Shown: positions 53,381-62,440, numbered from the stretch's first letter. The stretch: 64,000 nucleotides of DNA from Paenibacillus sp. BJ-4 (GCF_020404765.1 NZ_JAIVEM010000027.1:186001-250000), one strand, 5' to 3'. A program made the numbers and translations. Notes: generated by a model not told the origin, from the letters alone.

Positions 53381-53809
53381 ATGCAGATAAATAGTTTTGA
53401 TGAATTGGGAAATGCTTTATCGTTCCTGCAATGTGTACTAGTTGCCAGACGTTCAAAAATAAACCCCGAACACATTACTTGGGCACAATATGATGTGTTG
53501 GAGCTTTTGCGCATTCGTGGTCCATTGGTGCCGTCGGTCATAAGTGATGCTTTAGGGTCATCACGTTCAAGTACATCAAAAATTCTCCGTATGTTGAAAG
53601 ATAAGCAATTAATTCAACAAACCGAGGGGCAGCAAGACCGACGAGAGCAGACAACAGCAATTACTAACAAGGGTCAAGAGTTTTTAGCGGGTGCTTCTCA
53701 AAGTAGGAACGAGGCGGCAGAAATAGCAGCTTCCATACTTACAAAAGGTGAACAAGCCATTTTTGCTGAACTTTGTCATAAAGTGGCGGCCGCACTTCAA
53801 GATAAATAA
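53381..53809 (+). CDS. MarR-family regulator beside a UvrA-like pseudogene
   Basis: The 142-residue protein has a MarR winged helix: LVPSVISDALGSSRSSTSKI as recognition part and wing TEGQQDRREQTTAITNKGQE. GGGAGGG lies upstream of the ATG. It precedes a decayed UvrA-like transporter/repair ATPase gene on the same strand by about 60 bases; such MarR/UvrA-like pairs are linked to drug tolerance. Its regulated gene is now non-functional, so this regulator may be orphaned. Confidence 0.9.
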   Translation: MQINSFDELGNALSFLQCVLVARRSKINPEHITWAQYDVLELLRIRGPLVPSVISDALGSSRSSTSKILRMLKDKQLIQQTEGQQDRREQTTAITNKGQEFLAGASQSRNEAAEIAASILTKGEQAIFAELCHKVAAALQDK

Positions 53810-53868
53810 AATTAAGACAGAGCTATATGATTTTCATTCGGAAATTAAATAACTAGTTAGCTTTTTGA

Positions 53869-55267
53869 ATGGGGGTCGTAAGCATTCCCAAAAATCAAAT
53901 TACTGTTTTTACAGGTGTATCAGACTCGGGTAAGTCATCACTCGTATTTGATACGATTGCAGCAGAATCACAACGACAGCTCAATGAAACATTTACGAGT
54001 TTTGTTAGACATCGACTCCCCCATTATGGACAACCAGATGTGGATTCGCTGGAAAACTTATCGGTAGCGATTGTTGTAGACCAAAAAAGAATTGGCGGCT
54101 TCCACTATTATTCCTGCATTGGTTGGACGACTTGAAAATCTGATTTACATAGGGCTTAACTATTTAAGCCTGAATCGGGAAACTTCTACGCTTTCCGGCG
54201 GTGAATCTCAGCGAGTCAAAATGGTTCGACACCTCGGTAGCAGCTTAACAGGGTTAACTTATATCTTTGACGAACCCAGTATTGGTTTGCACCCCCATGA
54301 TGTGCATAGGCTAAACACGTTTATGAAACTCCTGCGGGATAATGGCAATACGGTATTGATTGTAGAGCATGACCCTGATGTGATTTCTATTGCTGACCAT
54401 GTAATTGACATTGGCCCAAAAGCAGGATCTTACAGTGGAAATATCGTTTATCAAGGGGATTTCGCAGGGCTTAAGAATGCTGATACGTTGACAGGACGTT
54501 ATTTGAATCGCCAGTTATGTTTGAAGCTGAACAGAAGGGAGCCACAAGGCTTTCTTACCATTGAACATGCAACGATGCATAATCTCAAGAATGTATCGGT
54601 AAAAATCCCGAAAGAAGCTATGACCGTTGTAACAGGTGTTGCAGGTTCGGGAAAAAGTACACTTATTAACCGTGTATTGCCAAAGCATTACTGCGATGCC
54701 GTTTTTATTGACCAATGCGACTTGCGCGGTTCAAAGCGTTCAAATCCGGCAACCTATACAGGAATGTTTGACTCGATTCGTGAGTTATTTGCAAAGGCCA
54801 ACAAGGTAAACGCGTCCCTTTTCAGCTTCAATTCCGCAGGTGCCTGCCCGGAATGCAAGGGACTTGGTATTACCTATACCGATCTTGCTTTTATGGACCC
54901 AATTGTAAGCACATGCGAAGTGTGTGGTGGCCGCAGATTTACAGATCAGGTACTCACCTATACTCTGCGCGGGAAAAATATTAGCGATGTTCTAAATTTA
55001 AACATTACGGAGGCAAGGAACTTTTTTCATGAGAAAACCATTAAATCCATTTTGGACAGGATGCATGATGTTGGATTGGATTACATAACGCTTGGACAGC
55101 CAATCAACACTCTTTCGGGCGGCGAGCGGCAGCGTATTCGACTGGCAACCGAACTTCAAAACAGCGGTCAAATTTATGTGTTTGATGAACCGACCACCGG
55201 CCTTCATATGTCCGATGTTGACCGTCTTATCGCTCATATGAATCGACTTGTGGATAATGGCAGTTAA
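53869..55267 (+). pseudogene. UvrA-like ABC ATPase gene with both ends lost and an internal deletion
   Basis: The 5' part reads SIPKNQITVFTGVSDSGKSS (Walker A, with D for the usual G) to VAIVVDQKRIGG; then the frame changes at about 54095. The next part restarts at ...STIIPALVGRLENLIYIGLN and carries TSTLSGGESQRVKMVRHLGS, a second Walker A GVAGSGKSTLINRV, zinc-type CPECKGLGI and CEVCGGRRF, and NTLSGGERQRIRLATEL. It stops after HMNRLVDNGS, before the last UvrA stretch. Roughly 270 residues are missing at the junction and about 25 at the N-terminus; there is no ribosome site. These mark it as a decayed small-UvrA paralogue rather than the housekeeping uvrA. Confidence 0.85.
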
Positions 55268-55279
55268 ATACGCGCTTTT

Positions 55280-55319
55280 AGGAGCCTTCCAATGGCAGTT
55301 TTTGCGGTTGGAGGCTCCT
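55280..55319 (+). terminator. terminator behind the UvrA-like pseudogene
   Basis: AGGAGCCTTCCAA (55280-55292) pairs with TTGGAGGCTCC and a final T (55308-55319), followed by a T-rich stretch. Confidence 0.65.
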
Positions 55320-55470
55320 TTCTATTTTCCTCGGCTCTGTTACGGTCAATCAAACGCTAGTTGAAATAAAAAAGTAATTATTTGACTTTTTTTAGTTCCT
55401 CGACATAAGCTGCTACAAAAAACGTAGTGTGGGAAAAACCAAAAAAAAATGGTATTGAGAAGTCATAGTA

Positions 55471-55637
55471 ACGGCTCAAGCCATTTTGGTTATAACGATG
55501 GACAATGGATTGGATAAGGAATTCGATCTGAGTAAAAAAGAACTAAGTGCAACAAAGGTCCATTTAGCAGCCGTAAAGACTACGTAATATTCAATAAAAT
55601 TCTTACATTTGAAGTAAGCGAGTATTCAACTACATAA
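55471..55637 (+). pseudogene. broken second copy of the SPRY protein's C-terminal domain
   Basis: The fragment reads AILVITMDNGLDKEFDLSKK and ELSA, closely matching the C-terminal domain at 52148-52384. About 85 bases are then missing and the frame shifts; NKGPFSSRKDYVIFNKILTF and EVSEYSTT resume to a TAA at 55637. The same type of AAGGACT-containing sequence follows both copies. It has no start or ribosome site. It marks a duplication or recombination event spanning the lipoprotein, MarR and UvrA-like genes. Confidence 0.85.
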
Positions 55638-55691
55638 AATAAAAGAAGGACTCAATTTGGCTAACATTAGTTCTTTTAACAATGGTAATTA

Positions 55692-55730
55692 AAAGAGCAG
55701 TGAGATTTTATCCTATCCCACCCGCTCTTT
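55692..55730. terminator. terminator of the WGxxGxxG protein gene
   Basis: AAAGAGC (55692-55698) pairs with GCTCTTT (55724-55730), with GTGAGAT/ATCCCAC-type inner pairs. It follows the minus-strand gene by 37 bases. Confidence 0.55.
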
Positions 55731-55766
55731 ACTTTGTACCTTATAGATACTTTTCTGTGATAACAA

Positions 55767-56003
55767 TCAACGTTTATCTGGATTACGACGTCTTAAACCG
55801 AGTAATCCAGCTAGACCTATAAGGCCGAGCCATCCCCAGTTATCATTGTCATCATCACCATTGTTATTAGTTGTTTGCATTTGGGCTGTACCTGTCTCAT
55901 TAGTGCCTGTCCCAGTGGTACTGGTTTCAGCAAATGCTACAGATCCTCCGATACTTGAAATCATTATTACCATCAAAAGCATGGTCTTAACCTTTTTCAA
56001 CAC
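55767..56003 (-). CDS. WGxxGxxG-CTERM surface protein
   Basis: The 78-residue protein has a signal peptide ending SVAFA, a Thr/Gly/Asn linker and a C-terminal motif NWGWLGLIGLAGLLGLRRRN, a hydrophobic helix and basic end. This is the WGxxGxxG C-terminal sorting-like motif found in Gram-positive bacteria. Such a tail probably anchors or processes the protein at the membrane. Role unknown. A shine-Dalgarno-like AGGAG precedes the ATG. Confidence 0.8.
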   Translation of the reverse strand: MLKKVKTMLLMVIMISSIGGSVAFAETSTTGTGTNETGTAQMQTTNNNGDDDNDNWGWLGLIGLAGLLGLRRRNPDKR

Positions 56004-56192
56004 AAATCGACTCCTTTTATTCTTAGTGTTTGCAGTTGTTTTTTTAATAATTTTAGCGTGTCCAATGTACCCTATTTTGTATGCAACTTATTTTAAGTGC
56101 TCTTATGGCTCATCTCTATTCTTACATTAAATTTTCACTGTTGGGCACCATAAACTCGTACAAAATAAAAAAACAAAGGAGTGGTAATTAAA

Positions 56193-56711
56193 ATGGGTAT
56201 CCTAAGCGGTAATCCTAAAAATGAGCCTATGCACTATGGAGAAATTTATAGTGTATGGATGTTTTCTGCATTAGCAAAGGGCAGCATTTCCTTTTACCAA
56301 GCATTTTTAAACCACGCTGGAGACAAGGAACTAAAAAAAATGCTTGATGATCTTATCGATCAGGCCAAACTTGAGATCAAAGAATGCGATACATTGCTCA
56401 CTGATAATGGAATTGCCCCAGCTCCTGTCATGCCAGAAAGACCACCTGTGAAACTTGAAGATATTCCTGCAGGTGCAAGGTTTACTGATCCCGAAATAGC
56501 AGCTAAAATCGCTTCAGATACTTCCATTGGCCTTACAACTTGTAGCCAAGCTATGGGTCAATCAGTCAGAGAAGACATTGGTGCTTTATTCGCTAAGTAT
56601 CACCTTACTAAGACGGCTTTAGGCGTTCGAATACTTCAAATGAACAAAGAAAAAGGCTGGCTTATTCCTCCACCTCTACAATTAAAGCGTCCTGAGCCTG
56701 TGAATGCATAA
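56193..56711 (+). CDS. DUF3231 protein
   Basis: The 172-residue protein matches DUF3231: EPMHYGEIYSVWMFSALAKG near the start, YQAFLNHAGDKELKKMLDDL, and LFAKYHLTKTALGVRILQM and KEKGWLIPPPLQL at the end. These helix-rich proteins resemble spore-coat CotF-type ferritin-like folds; many Firmicutes carry several. ATG 56193 has GGAGTG about nine bases upstream; an upstream GTG adds four residues without a site. A terminator follows. Confidence 0.88.
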   Translation: MGILSGNPKNEPMHYGEIYSVWMFSALAKGSISFYQAFLNHAGDKELKKMLDDLIDQAKLEIKECDTLLTDNGIAPAPVMPERPPVKLEDIPAGARFTDPEIAAKIASDTSIGLTTCSQAMGQSVREDIGALFAKYHLTKTALGVRILQMNKEKGWLIPPPLQLKRPEPVNA

Positions 56712-56728
56712 TTGAAATAAAATTTAAA

Positions 56729-56763
56729 AATCCCCGCCGACCAGTTAAGGTTAGCGGGGATTT
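56729..56763. terminator. bidirectional terminator
   Basis: AATCCCCGC (56729-56737) pairs with GCGGGGATT (56754-56762). T-runs lie on both outer sides, serving DUF3231 and the converging quorum-sensing peptide gene. Confidence 0.8.
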
Positions 56764-56777
56764 TCTGCTATCTATGT

Positions 56778-56900
56778 TTAAGCACCTCCAATGGTAACGT
56801 AAGGCTGAATACTATGGTGGTGGTTAAGGGCTTGATCCGGCACAGTAACAATAAACAAAAAGCTAGCCGCGATGATCAGCAGTACCATTTTTTTCAACAT
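56778..56900 (-). CDS. 40-aa exported pro-peptide, cognate signal of the RRNPP-type regulator
   Basis: An ATG at 56900 (AAGGTG ten bases upstream) starts a 40-residue product: MLKKMVLLIIAASFLFIVTV, then PDQALNHHHSIQPYVTIGGA and TAA. A hydrophobic signal sequence is followed by a short polar tail, the layout of Phr/Nprx-type signalling peptides, which are exported, trimmed, and re-imported by an oligopeptide permease. The mature peptide would be the last six to ten residues, for example YVTIGGA. The start overlaps the last 38 bases of the regulator gene, so both are coupled. This is the typical gene order of such systems in Paenibacillus. Confidence 0.75.
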   Translation of the reverse strand: MLKKMVLLIIAASFLFIVTVPDQALNHHHSIQPYVTIGGA

Positions 56901-58278
56901 TGTTCATCCACACCTTTTCAATAAGATTTAAAAATGCTGCTTTAGTTTCTGGAACCGTATAATCCTGAAAGTGTAAAAATAGACCCATACAATTTATAAA
57001 ATAAGTCTCATTATTTAGTATATGATAACTTACCATTGAATACATCAAATGTTTAAAACCATCAATGTAATAACCTCGATGTAAATAATAATAAGCTAAC
57101 TCGTAACCAAACCACGCGATATAGTCCGGTATCACCTGTTGGGTATATATATCATCAGATGGAGGCTGTATAGAAAACGAATTAATCTCCGTTTCAAACC
57201 GTTGAAGTATATCATCCACTTCCAATTCAAATCGGTTTGCTGCAATTATAACATTCAACAATTTGGAGATTTCCTCTTGTTCATTAGAGACTGTTGCTGC
57301 TATATATTCAACATAATCTTGAAGCACACTTATATCTCCTGACAATAGCTTATATACGTAAGTATTACCTTCCGCCCAATGTTGAAACAAACCGATCCAG
57401 TGTTGGGTATCCTCGTCAGTCTCTTTTACCCAAGCTAAATTAGCGTAGGCGTATGTATATTGTAGTGCTTGTTGATAATCGCCTCGGGCTTCACAGACGC
57501 TTGCACACAGTAAATCGGCATAGGTGATGTATACAAACATGGGGCGACTTAGCTTCTTAGTAGCCTCATTGCGTTCTTGGCTCTTCTGTTGATGTTTCCA
57601 AGTATATTGGATTTCCGCTTTATCTCTCATTTTTCTCGCCATTTCCTCTACCTTGTCCCATTTACGCAAAGACCTGTATACGTTAGCCAAATCTTTTAAT
57701 GCATCAAGCTGGTCTATTTCATCCAGGCGCTCAACAAAAACTTCAAATACTGTAGCTACCCTGAGATTTTGGCTTTGGTCATCTCCAACCTGAATCGTGA
57801 ATATACGATATTGACAGAGTGCCAAACGTTCAGAATGTTGGTACTTCTCCACTTCTGCTACATTCTCATAGAGCAGCAGCGCAGCAGCATGTCGTCCTTG
57901 TGCTAATAGCGCTTCTGCAATGTCAAATAGTTTAGGCGAATAGAGTAGATTGTCCATGATTTGTCCAACGATTCGACTGATCGCATCCAGCTTGTCCAGC
58001 TCTGCACAACGATATAGCAACCGCTCAATTCTACGCATATTGGGGGAACGTTCGATGATGTAGTTTTCTACATATAAGTCGTAGAAGTAGCCTTCCGGTA
58101 AACCCATGGCCTCAGTGATTCGGTCAAGCTGGTTAACAGATATAGGACTATTTCCTGTCAGGATGCCACTTACTATCCCCCTATTAATGCCTGCAATATG
58201 CCCGAATTGCGTTAGGTTCAAACCCTCTTGTTTTAGGTATCTGTCTAATTCCGCCCGAATCGTAGGTGTATGCTTCAT
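56863..58278 (-). CDS. XRE-type regulator with TPR-like peptide-sensing domain (RRNPP family)
   Basis: The 471-residue protein has an N-terminal helix-turn-helix (LTQFGHIAGINRGIVSGILT, about residues 20-65) and a helical-repeat C-terminal region to the end (HAAALLLYENVAEVEKYQHS, DALKDLANVYRSLRKWDKVE), as in PlcR, NprR, AimR and other RRNPP regulators that bind re-imported short peptides. The last codons (NGTADHRG) overlap the start of the 40-aa pro-peptide gene. Similar regulator/peptide pairs (Alo-type) have been reported in P. polymyxa; assignment to that exact group is inference. Target genes are unknown. Confidence 0.88.
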   Translation of the reverse strand: MKHTPTIRAELDRYLKQEGLNLTQFGHIAGINRGIVSGILTGNSPISVNQLDRITEAMGLPEGYFYDLYVENYIIERSPNMRRIERLLYRCAELDKLDAISRIVGQIMDNLLYSPKLFDIAEALLAQGRHAAALLLYENVAEVEKYQHSERLALCQYRIFTIQVGDDQSQNLRVATVFEVFVERLDEIDQLDALKDLANVYRSLRKWDKVEEMARKMRDKAEIQYTWKHQQKSQERNEATKKLSRPMFVYITYADLLCASVCEARGDYQQALQYTYAYANLAWVKETDEDTQHWIGLFQHWAEGNTYVYKLLSGDISVLQDYVEYIAATVSNEQEEISKLLNVIIAANRFELEVDDILQRFETEINSFSIQPPSDDIYTQQVIPDYIAWFGYELAYYYLHRGYYIDGFKHLMYSMVSYHILNNETYFINCMGLFLHFQDYTVPETKAAFLNLIEKVWMNNVEKNGTADHRG

Positions 58279-58415
58279 GTCATATCCACCCTTCGCATAA
58301 AAATTCCAAAATTTTTATATTATTGAATTCTATTGTTGTCCAAAATTAACCATATGTCAATATATCATGCAACTAATGTTAGATATCAGATTTTAGCATC
58401 AAATAAAATAAAAAT

Positions 58416-58441
58416 ACCCTACCAGCCGAAGCCGATAGGGT
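58416..58441 (-). terminator. terminator of the YjcZ-like gene
   Basis: ACCCTA (58416-58421) pairs with TAGGGT (58436-58441) around CGGCTTCGGCTG-type inner pairs. On the minus strand ATTTTTATTTT follows. Confidence 0.65.
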
Positions 58442-58613
58442 GTTCACTCGTTTTAAGCAGCTTTATCATCTTTGGTCATTCCGGGTATATCTTAAACACT
58501 AATTCGAACAAAGCCCGTTCTAGACAATCCGGCTAGGCTGCTCATTGGATTAAACTTTTTACCATCCTTGAAAATGATTGAAGTGATATTATTCAACAGC
58601 TCTTTTCACAGAA

Positions 58614-58727
58614 TTAAACCCAAAGTGATTTAGTGATTATAACCAACAGGATAAAGAGCACCAAAATTGCCGCTGTAGAAGTCCACACACCGCCAACACC
58701 TGCACCTGTATCTCCACATGCACCCAT
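58614..58727 (-). CDS. YjcZ-family small sporulation protein
   Basis: An ATG at 58727 with AAAGGAGG eight bases upstream starts a 37-residue product: MGACGDTGAGVGGVWTSTAA, then ILVLFILLVIITKSLWV. The Gly-rich start and a single hydrophobic LFILLVI helix are the YjcZ/YosM signature, known as sporulation-linked small membrane proteins. The ending differs slightly from the usual VG(A/S)F form. A terminator lies about 170 bases after the stop. Confidence 0.85.
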   Translation of the reverse strand: MGACGDTGAGVGGVWTSTAAILVLFILLVIITKSLWV

Positions 58728-59003
58728 GGCTTTAACCTCCTTTATTTGTCGTCACCTTAATATATGTATAAATACGTTCTGTGATAGGGCAAGCAGGTAA
58801 ATAAAAAACACCCCGCCGGCATTCAGCCAGAAGGATGTTACCGATGCTTTCGGATTGCAGAACGGCGTCCGTATGTGTTGAGGCAATAATATTCTTTCTC
58901 CGTTTTATGGGATTCAATTATAGGAGAGCCTTTTGACACTGAAAAAACTACTTCACTAGACTAAAGGTTAGAAGAATGTTAGAAGATCAGTCTTCAGCAA
59001 AAA

Positions 59004-59036
59004 AGCGCGGCCTCCAAAAAGCTTGGAAGCCGCGCT
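59004..59036 (-). terminator. terminator after tRNA-Thr
   Basis: AGCGCGGC (59004-59011) pairs with GCCGCGCT (59029-59036), and TCCAA/TTGGA pair inside. On the minus strand TTTTTT follows. Confidence 0.8.
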
Positions 59037-59055
59037 GTACTTGCGTTTGTAAGGA

Positions 59056-59127
59056 TGCTGGTGAAGGGAATTGAACCCCCGGCCTACGCATTACGAGTGC
59101 GTTGCTCTACCCCTGAGCTACACCAGC
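59056..59127 (-). tRNA. tRNA-Thr, anticodon CGT
   Basis: The minus strand folds as a tRNA: acceptor GCTGGTG/CACCAGC with discriminator A, D-arm GCTC/GAGC, anticodon stem ACGCA/TGCGT around CTCGTAA (anticodon CGT, reads ACG), and a T-arm with TTCAATT. The T-stem has two G-U pairs. The CCA end is not encoded. A terminator follows within 20 bases. Confidence 0.93.
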
Positions 59128-59201
59128 GAGTCAGTATAAGCTGACAACAAAAACTATTATACTCTTCCTTACATAAAAATCAATGACTTACATCCATTTT
59201 T

Positions 59202-59549
59202 TTAACTAGGATTTGGATTTAATTCGGTCACATTCCCTATCCCTGTGCCGGACAGTTTATCTACTACGGAACGGAGCTTTTGACGGCTGGAGGAAGGCTT
59301 GTCGCGACGGTCGTCGATTTTGACCGAGGTGGAGACGCGCTTGGCCCCTGACAGGAATGGCGCTTCGTGCAGGGCTGCAATGGCGGTAAACACATCGTCC
59401 AACGAGCCTTCAATAATCGTACTCATGGATGTAAGCTCATAGGTAATTCCTTTTTGCGTCTTTAACACTTTTTGCATCTGGGCAACATAGTCGCTTAGGC
59501 TGGTACTGCCCGTTCCAATCGGGATTACAGTCACTTCTGCGATGGCCAT
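59202..59549 (-). CDS. MTH1187/YqgV-family thiamine-binding protein
   Basis: The 115-residue protein begins AIAEVTVIPIGTGSTSLSDY and has YELTSMSTIIEGSLDDVFTA and GAKRVSTSVKIDDRRDKPSS, matching the DUF77 (MTH1187) family that binds thiamine or its parts, probably as a carrier with a transporter elsewhere. A GGAGG-like site precedes the ATG. Standalone gene after the tRNA. Confidence 0.88.
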   Translation of the reverse strand: MAIAEVTVIPIGTGSTSLSDYVAQMQKVLKTQKGITYELTSMSTIIEGSLDDVFTAIAALHEAPFLSGAKRVSTSVKIDDRRDKPSSSRQKLRSVVDKLSGTGIGNVTELNPNPS

Positions 59550-60086
59550 CGTGGTGTGCCTCCTTTATTTTTGAAATTACACTTCACTTTTTAAAATCTA
59601 AAAACACTATCCGATAGAGCAACCTTATTCCACATTAAGGCCATATGTATGCTGAGACGCTGATTGTTTCTGAAAGAAACCTCTTTATCATTCATTGTAC
59701 CGTTCACACAGCCTCAATTCAAATACAGCCCCCGATTCCCCTGCATATTTTGATTTTCCATTCCTTTTCCTTTACGTATGGCTTCGAATGTTGCTATAAT
59801 ACTCCTTGCACTTATTTGAAATTTTAAGTTTATAAACACAATATGTTGGGTTAAATATTCATAACACTTCTAAATATAGTGATGTAGCCGATAAATTGCA
59901 TGGGAACCAACTTTCTCTTCCTTCATTGGCAAGCCGCATCGCTATTTCTACGTTATGGGATTACATACAGCCTCAGAATGCTGTCTGAACCATCGATTTT
60001 TTCATCATCTTCTTTGTCAACATGATCATCTTCATGCCTATTCCCTAAGTATATATTCCAAATCAGGAAAGCGAGGAATTAATCCT
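59550..60086. other. long upstream region of nrdA
   Basis: About 540 bases without a convincing gene. The right half carries two NrdR-like boxes and ends in the nrdA ribosome site. Short hydrophobic frames near 59645 and 59955 lack ribosome sites and are not called. Confidence 0.5.
59836..59883 (+). promoter_or_regulatory. paired NrdR-like boxes upstream of nrdAB
   Basis: ACACAATATGTTGGGT (59836-59851) and TTCTAAATATAGTGAT (59868-59883) both resemble the NrdR consensus acaCwAtATaTwGtgt. Their centres are 32 bases apart, about three helical turns, as in known NrdR targets. They lie some 200 bases before the nrdA start. Confidence 0.6.
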
Positions 60087-62420
60087 ATGCCACAACTCGT
60101 AACAAAACCAAACAACCGTCAGTTGGCTTTTGATGAAATACGCATTTCCGTATATGCCGACCGTGTTCTCAGCGGATTGGACAAGCTGGATAAAGATCGC
60201 CTTATCCGCGGTGTAACCAGCAAGCTGCGCCGGGACGAAGTCACGGGAGATGAAATCAGCAACGCATTTACGATGGCTGCACTTGAACTGGTCAGCAAAG
60301 AAGAACCGGACTGGAAATTCGCCGCTGCGCGTGCATTGCTCACTTCCTTGTATAAAAAAGCGGCGACCCATCGCCGTTACAAATCCTATGCAGACGAGCC
60401 TTACGGCGCCTTCTATCCATTGATCACAGAGTTGGTCGAAAAGGGAATCTACCGTCAGGAATTGCTCGATTACTATACTAAAGAGCAAATTGATGAGCTG
60501 GGTGCTTCCATTTTGCCGAAAAATGACCTCCTGTTCGATTATATCGGGCTGCTGACGCTGTCTGAGCGCTATTTGGCGAACGATTTTGACGGACGTGTGA
60601 TGGAGCTGCCGCAGGAACGCTACATGATCATCGCGATGTACCTGATGCACAAGGAACCTGCGGACAAGCGCATGGATCTGGTCAAGGAAGCCTATTGGGC
60701 GATGAGCAACATGTACATGACAGCTGCTACACCAACGATGTCCAATGCAGGAAAAAAAGTGGCCGGACAGCTCTCCAGCTGCTTTATTGACACGGTAGAC
60801 GACTCGCTGGAGGGTATTTTCGATTCCAATACCGATGTAGCTCGTCTCAGCAAAATGGGCGGCGGCATCGGCGTATACCTCGGTAAAGTACGGGCTCGCG
60901 GCTCCGATATCCGCGGACATAAAAATACAAGTTCCGGTGTCATTCCATGGATTCGCCAGTTGAACAATACGGCCGTCAGTGTAGACCAATTGGGTACACG
61001 CAAAGGCGCGATTGCCGTTTATCTGGACGTATTCCACAAGGACATCCTCGCATTCCTTGACCTGAAGCTGAACAACGGTGATGAGCGGATGCGTGCACAT
61101 GACGTGTTCCACGGCGTATGTCTGCCTGATCTGTTCATGGAGCAGGTCGAAGCACGCGGCGAATGGAACCTGTTTTGCCCGCATGAAGTGAAGAAGGTTA
61201 TGGGCTGGAAGGACGAAAACGGCCGTCCATTGGGACTGGAGGATTTTTACGATGAAGCTTTCGGTTCAGGCTCCTTCCGCGAGAAATATGAGGAGGCGTC
61301 GCAGCATCCTATACTTTCCCGCATCACGGTGCCTGCCATCGACATCATGAAACGCCTGATGAAATCGCAGTTGGAAACCGGTACGCCGTACATGTTCTAC
61401 CGCGATACTGTAAACCGTGCCAATCCGAACCGGGCCCACGGTATGGTGTATTCCTCCAACCTGTGTACGGAAATTATGCAAAATCAATCTGCAACCGTAG
61501 TGGAAAAAGAGGAATTAGTCACCAAGGACGGACAAACACGCATTGTCATTTCCAAAATCCCTGGCGACTTCGTTGTCTGCAACCTGAACTCCATCCATTT
61601 GGCTCGTGCCGTTCCGGCAGGGGTACTGGATCGACTTGTACCGATTCAGGTACGTATGCTGGATAACGTCATTGATATTAACAATATTGAAGTGCTGCAA
61701 GCACAATATACGAACAGCCAATACCGCGCAGTCGGTCTGGGCACGTTCGGTCTGCATCACCTGCTCGCACTCGAAGGCATCCGTTGGGAGTCTGATGAAG
61801 CGGTAACCTATAACGATCATTTGTATGAAAAAATCAACTATTTGGCTGTTAAATCCAGCATGGAGCTGGCAAAGGAAAAAGGACGTTATGCCAAATTTGA
61901 GGGTTCTGACTGGTCGACCGGGCATTATTTTACTTCCCGTGGCTATACGGACGGTACGCGGGAAGGCAAATTCGTTACCTCGTCCGAGTGGAGCGAGCTT
62001 GCAGAAGAGGTCAAACAAAACGGCATTCGCAACGCATGGCTGTTCGCCATTGCGCCTAATGGTTCCACGTCAATTATTGCAGGTTCCACTGCGAGTATTG
62101 ATCCATTGTATGAGCTGCTTTCCTATGAAGAGAAAACAACCTACAAGATTGCCAATCCTGCACCGGACTTGAACGAAAAGACGATCTGGTACTACAAAAC
62201 GGCTTTCTTGCTGGATCAGCATGCTTCGATCAACATGGCTTCTGCACGTCAGCGTCATATTGACCAAGGCCAAAGCTTTAACCTGTATGTACGCCCTGAC
62301 ATTAAAGCTACGGAATTCCTGGAACTGCACATCCATGCCTGGAAATCAGGTATGAAGTCGACCTATTATGTACGCAGCCGCGCACTGACGATTGAAGAAT
62401 GCGAAAGCTGCGCATCCTAA
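60087..62420 (+). CDS. nrdA: class I ribonucleotide reductase, alpha subunit
   Basis: The 777-residue subunit reduces ribonucleotides to deoxyribonucleotides. It has an N-terminal ATP-cone-like region (about 1-90), active-site Cys in LSSCFIDTV and SSNLCTEIM, NSIHLARAVPAG, the core FAIAPNGSTSIIAGSTASID, and a C-terminal CESC pair that receives electrons from thioredoxin. ATG 60087 (MPQLVTKPNN) follows GAGG by about ten bases; an upstream start at 59955 has no site. It is followed 20 bases later by nrdB. NrdR-like boxes upstream suggest repression when dATP is high. Confidence 0.93.
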   Translation: MPQLVTKPNNRQLAFDEIRISVYADRVLSGLDKLDKDRLIRGVTSKLRRDEVTGDEISNAFTMAALELVSKEEPDWKFAAARALLTSLYKKAATHRRYKSYADEPYGAFYPLITELVEKGIYRQELLDYYTKEQIDELGASILPKNDLLFDYIGLLTLSERYLANDFDGRVMELPQERYMIIAMYLMHKEPADKRMDLVKEAYWAMSNMYMTAATPTMSNAGKKVAGQLSSCFIDTVDDSLEGIFDSNTDVARLSKMGGGIGVYLGKVRARGSDIRGHKNTSSGVIPWIRQLNNTAVSVDQLGTRKGAIAVYLDVFHKDILAFLDLKLNNGDERMRAHDVFHGVCLPDLFMEQVEARGEWNLFCPHEVKKVMGWKDENGRPLGLEDFYDEAFGSGSFREKYEEASQHPILSRITVPAIDIMKRLMKSQLETGTPYMFYRDTVNRANPNRAHGMVYSSNLCTEIMQNQSATVVEKEELVTKDGQTRIVISKIPGDFVVCNLNSIHLARAVPAGVLDRLVPIQVRMLDNVIDINNIEVLQAQYTNSQYRAVGLGTFGLHHLLALEGIRWESDEAVTYNDHLYEKINYLAVKSSMELAKEKGRYAKFEGSDWSTGHYFTSRGYTDGTREGKFVTSSEWSELAEEVKQNGIRNAWLFAIAPNGSTSIIAGSTASIDPLYELLSYEEKTTYKIANPAPDLNEKTIWYYKTAFLLDQHASINMASARQRHIDQGQSFNLYVRPDIKATEFLELHIHAWKSGMKSTYYVRSRALTIEECESCAS

Positions 62421-62440
62421 ACTAAAGGAGAGAATCTCCC

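Noticed and set aside
58732-58917. 61-codon minus-strand frame before the YjcZ-like gene
   Set aside because: Its end covers the YjcZ ribosome site and it has no ribosome site of its own or protein-like pattern.
60063-61184. Long minus-strand frame opposite nrdA
   Set aside because: Shadow of nrdA codon usage; no ribosome site or recognisable domain.
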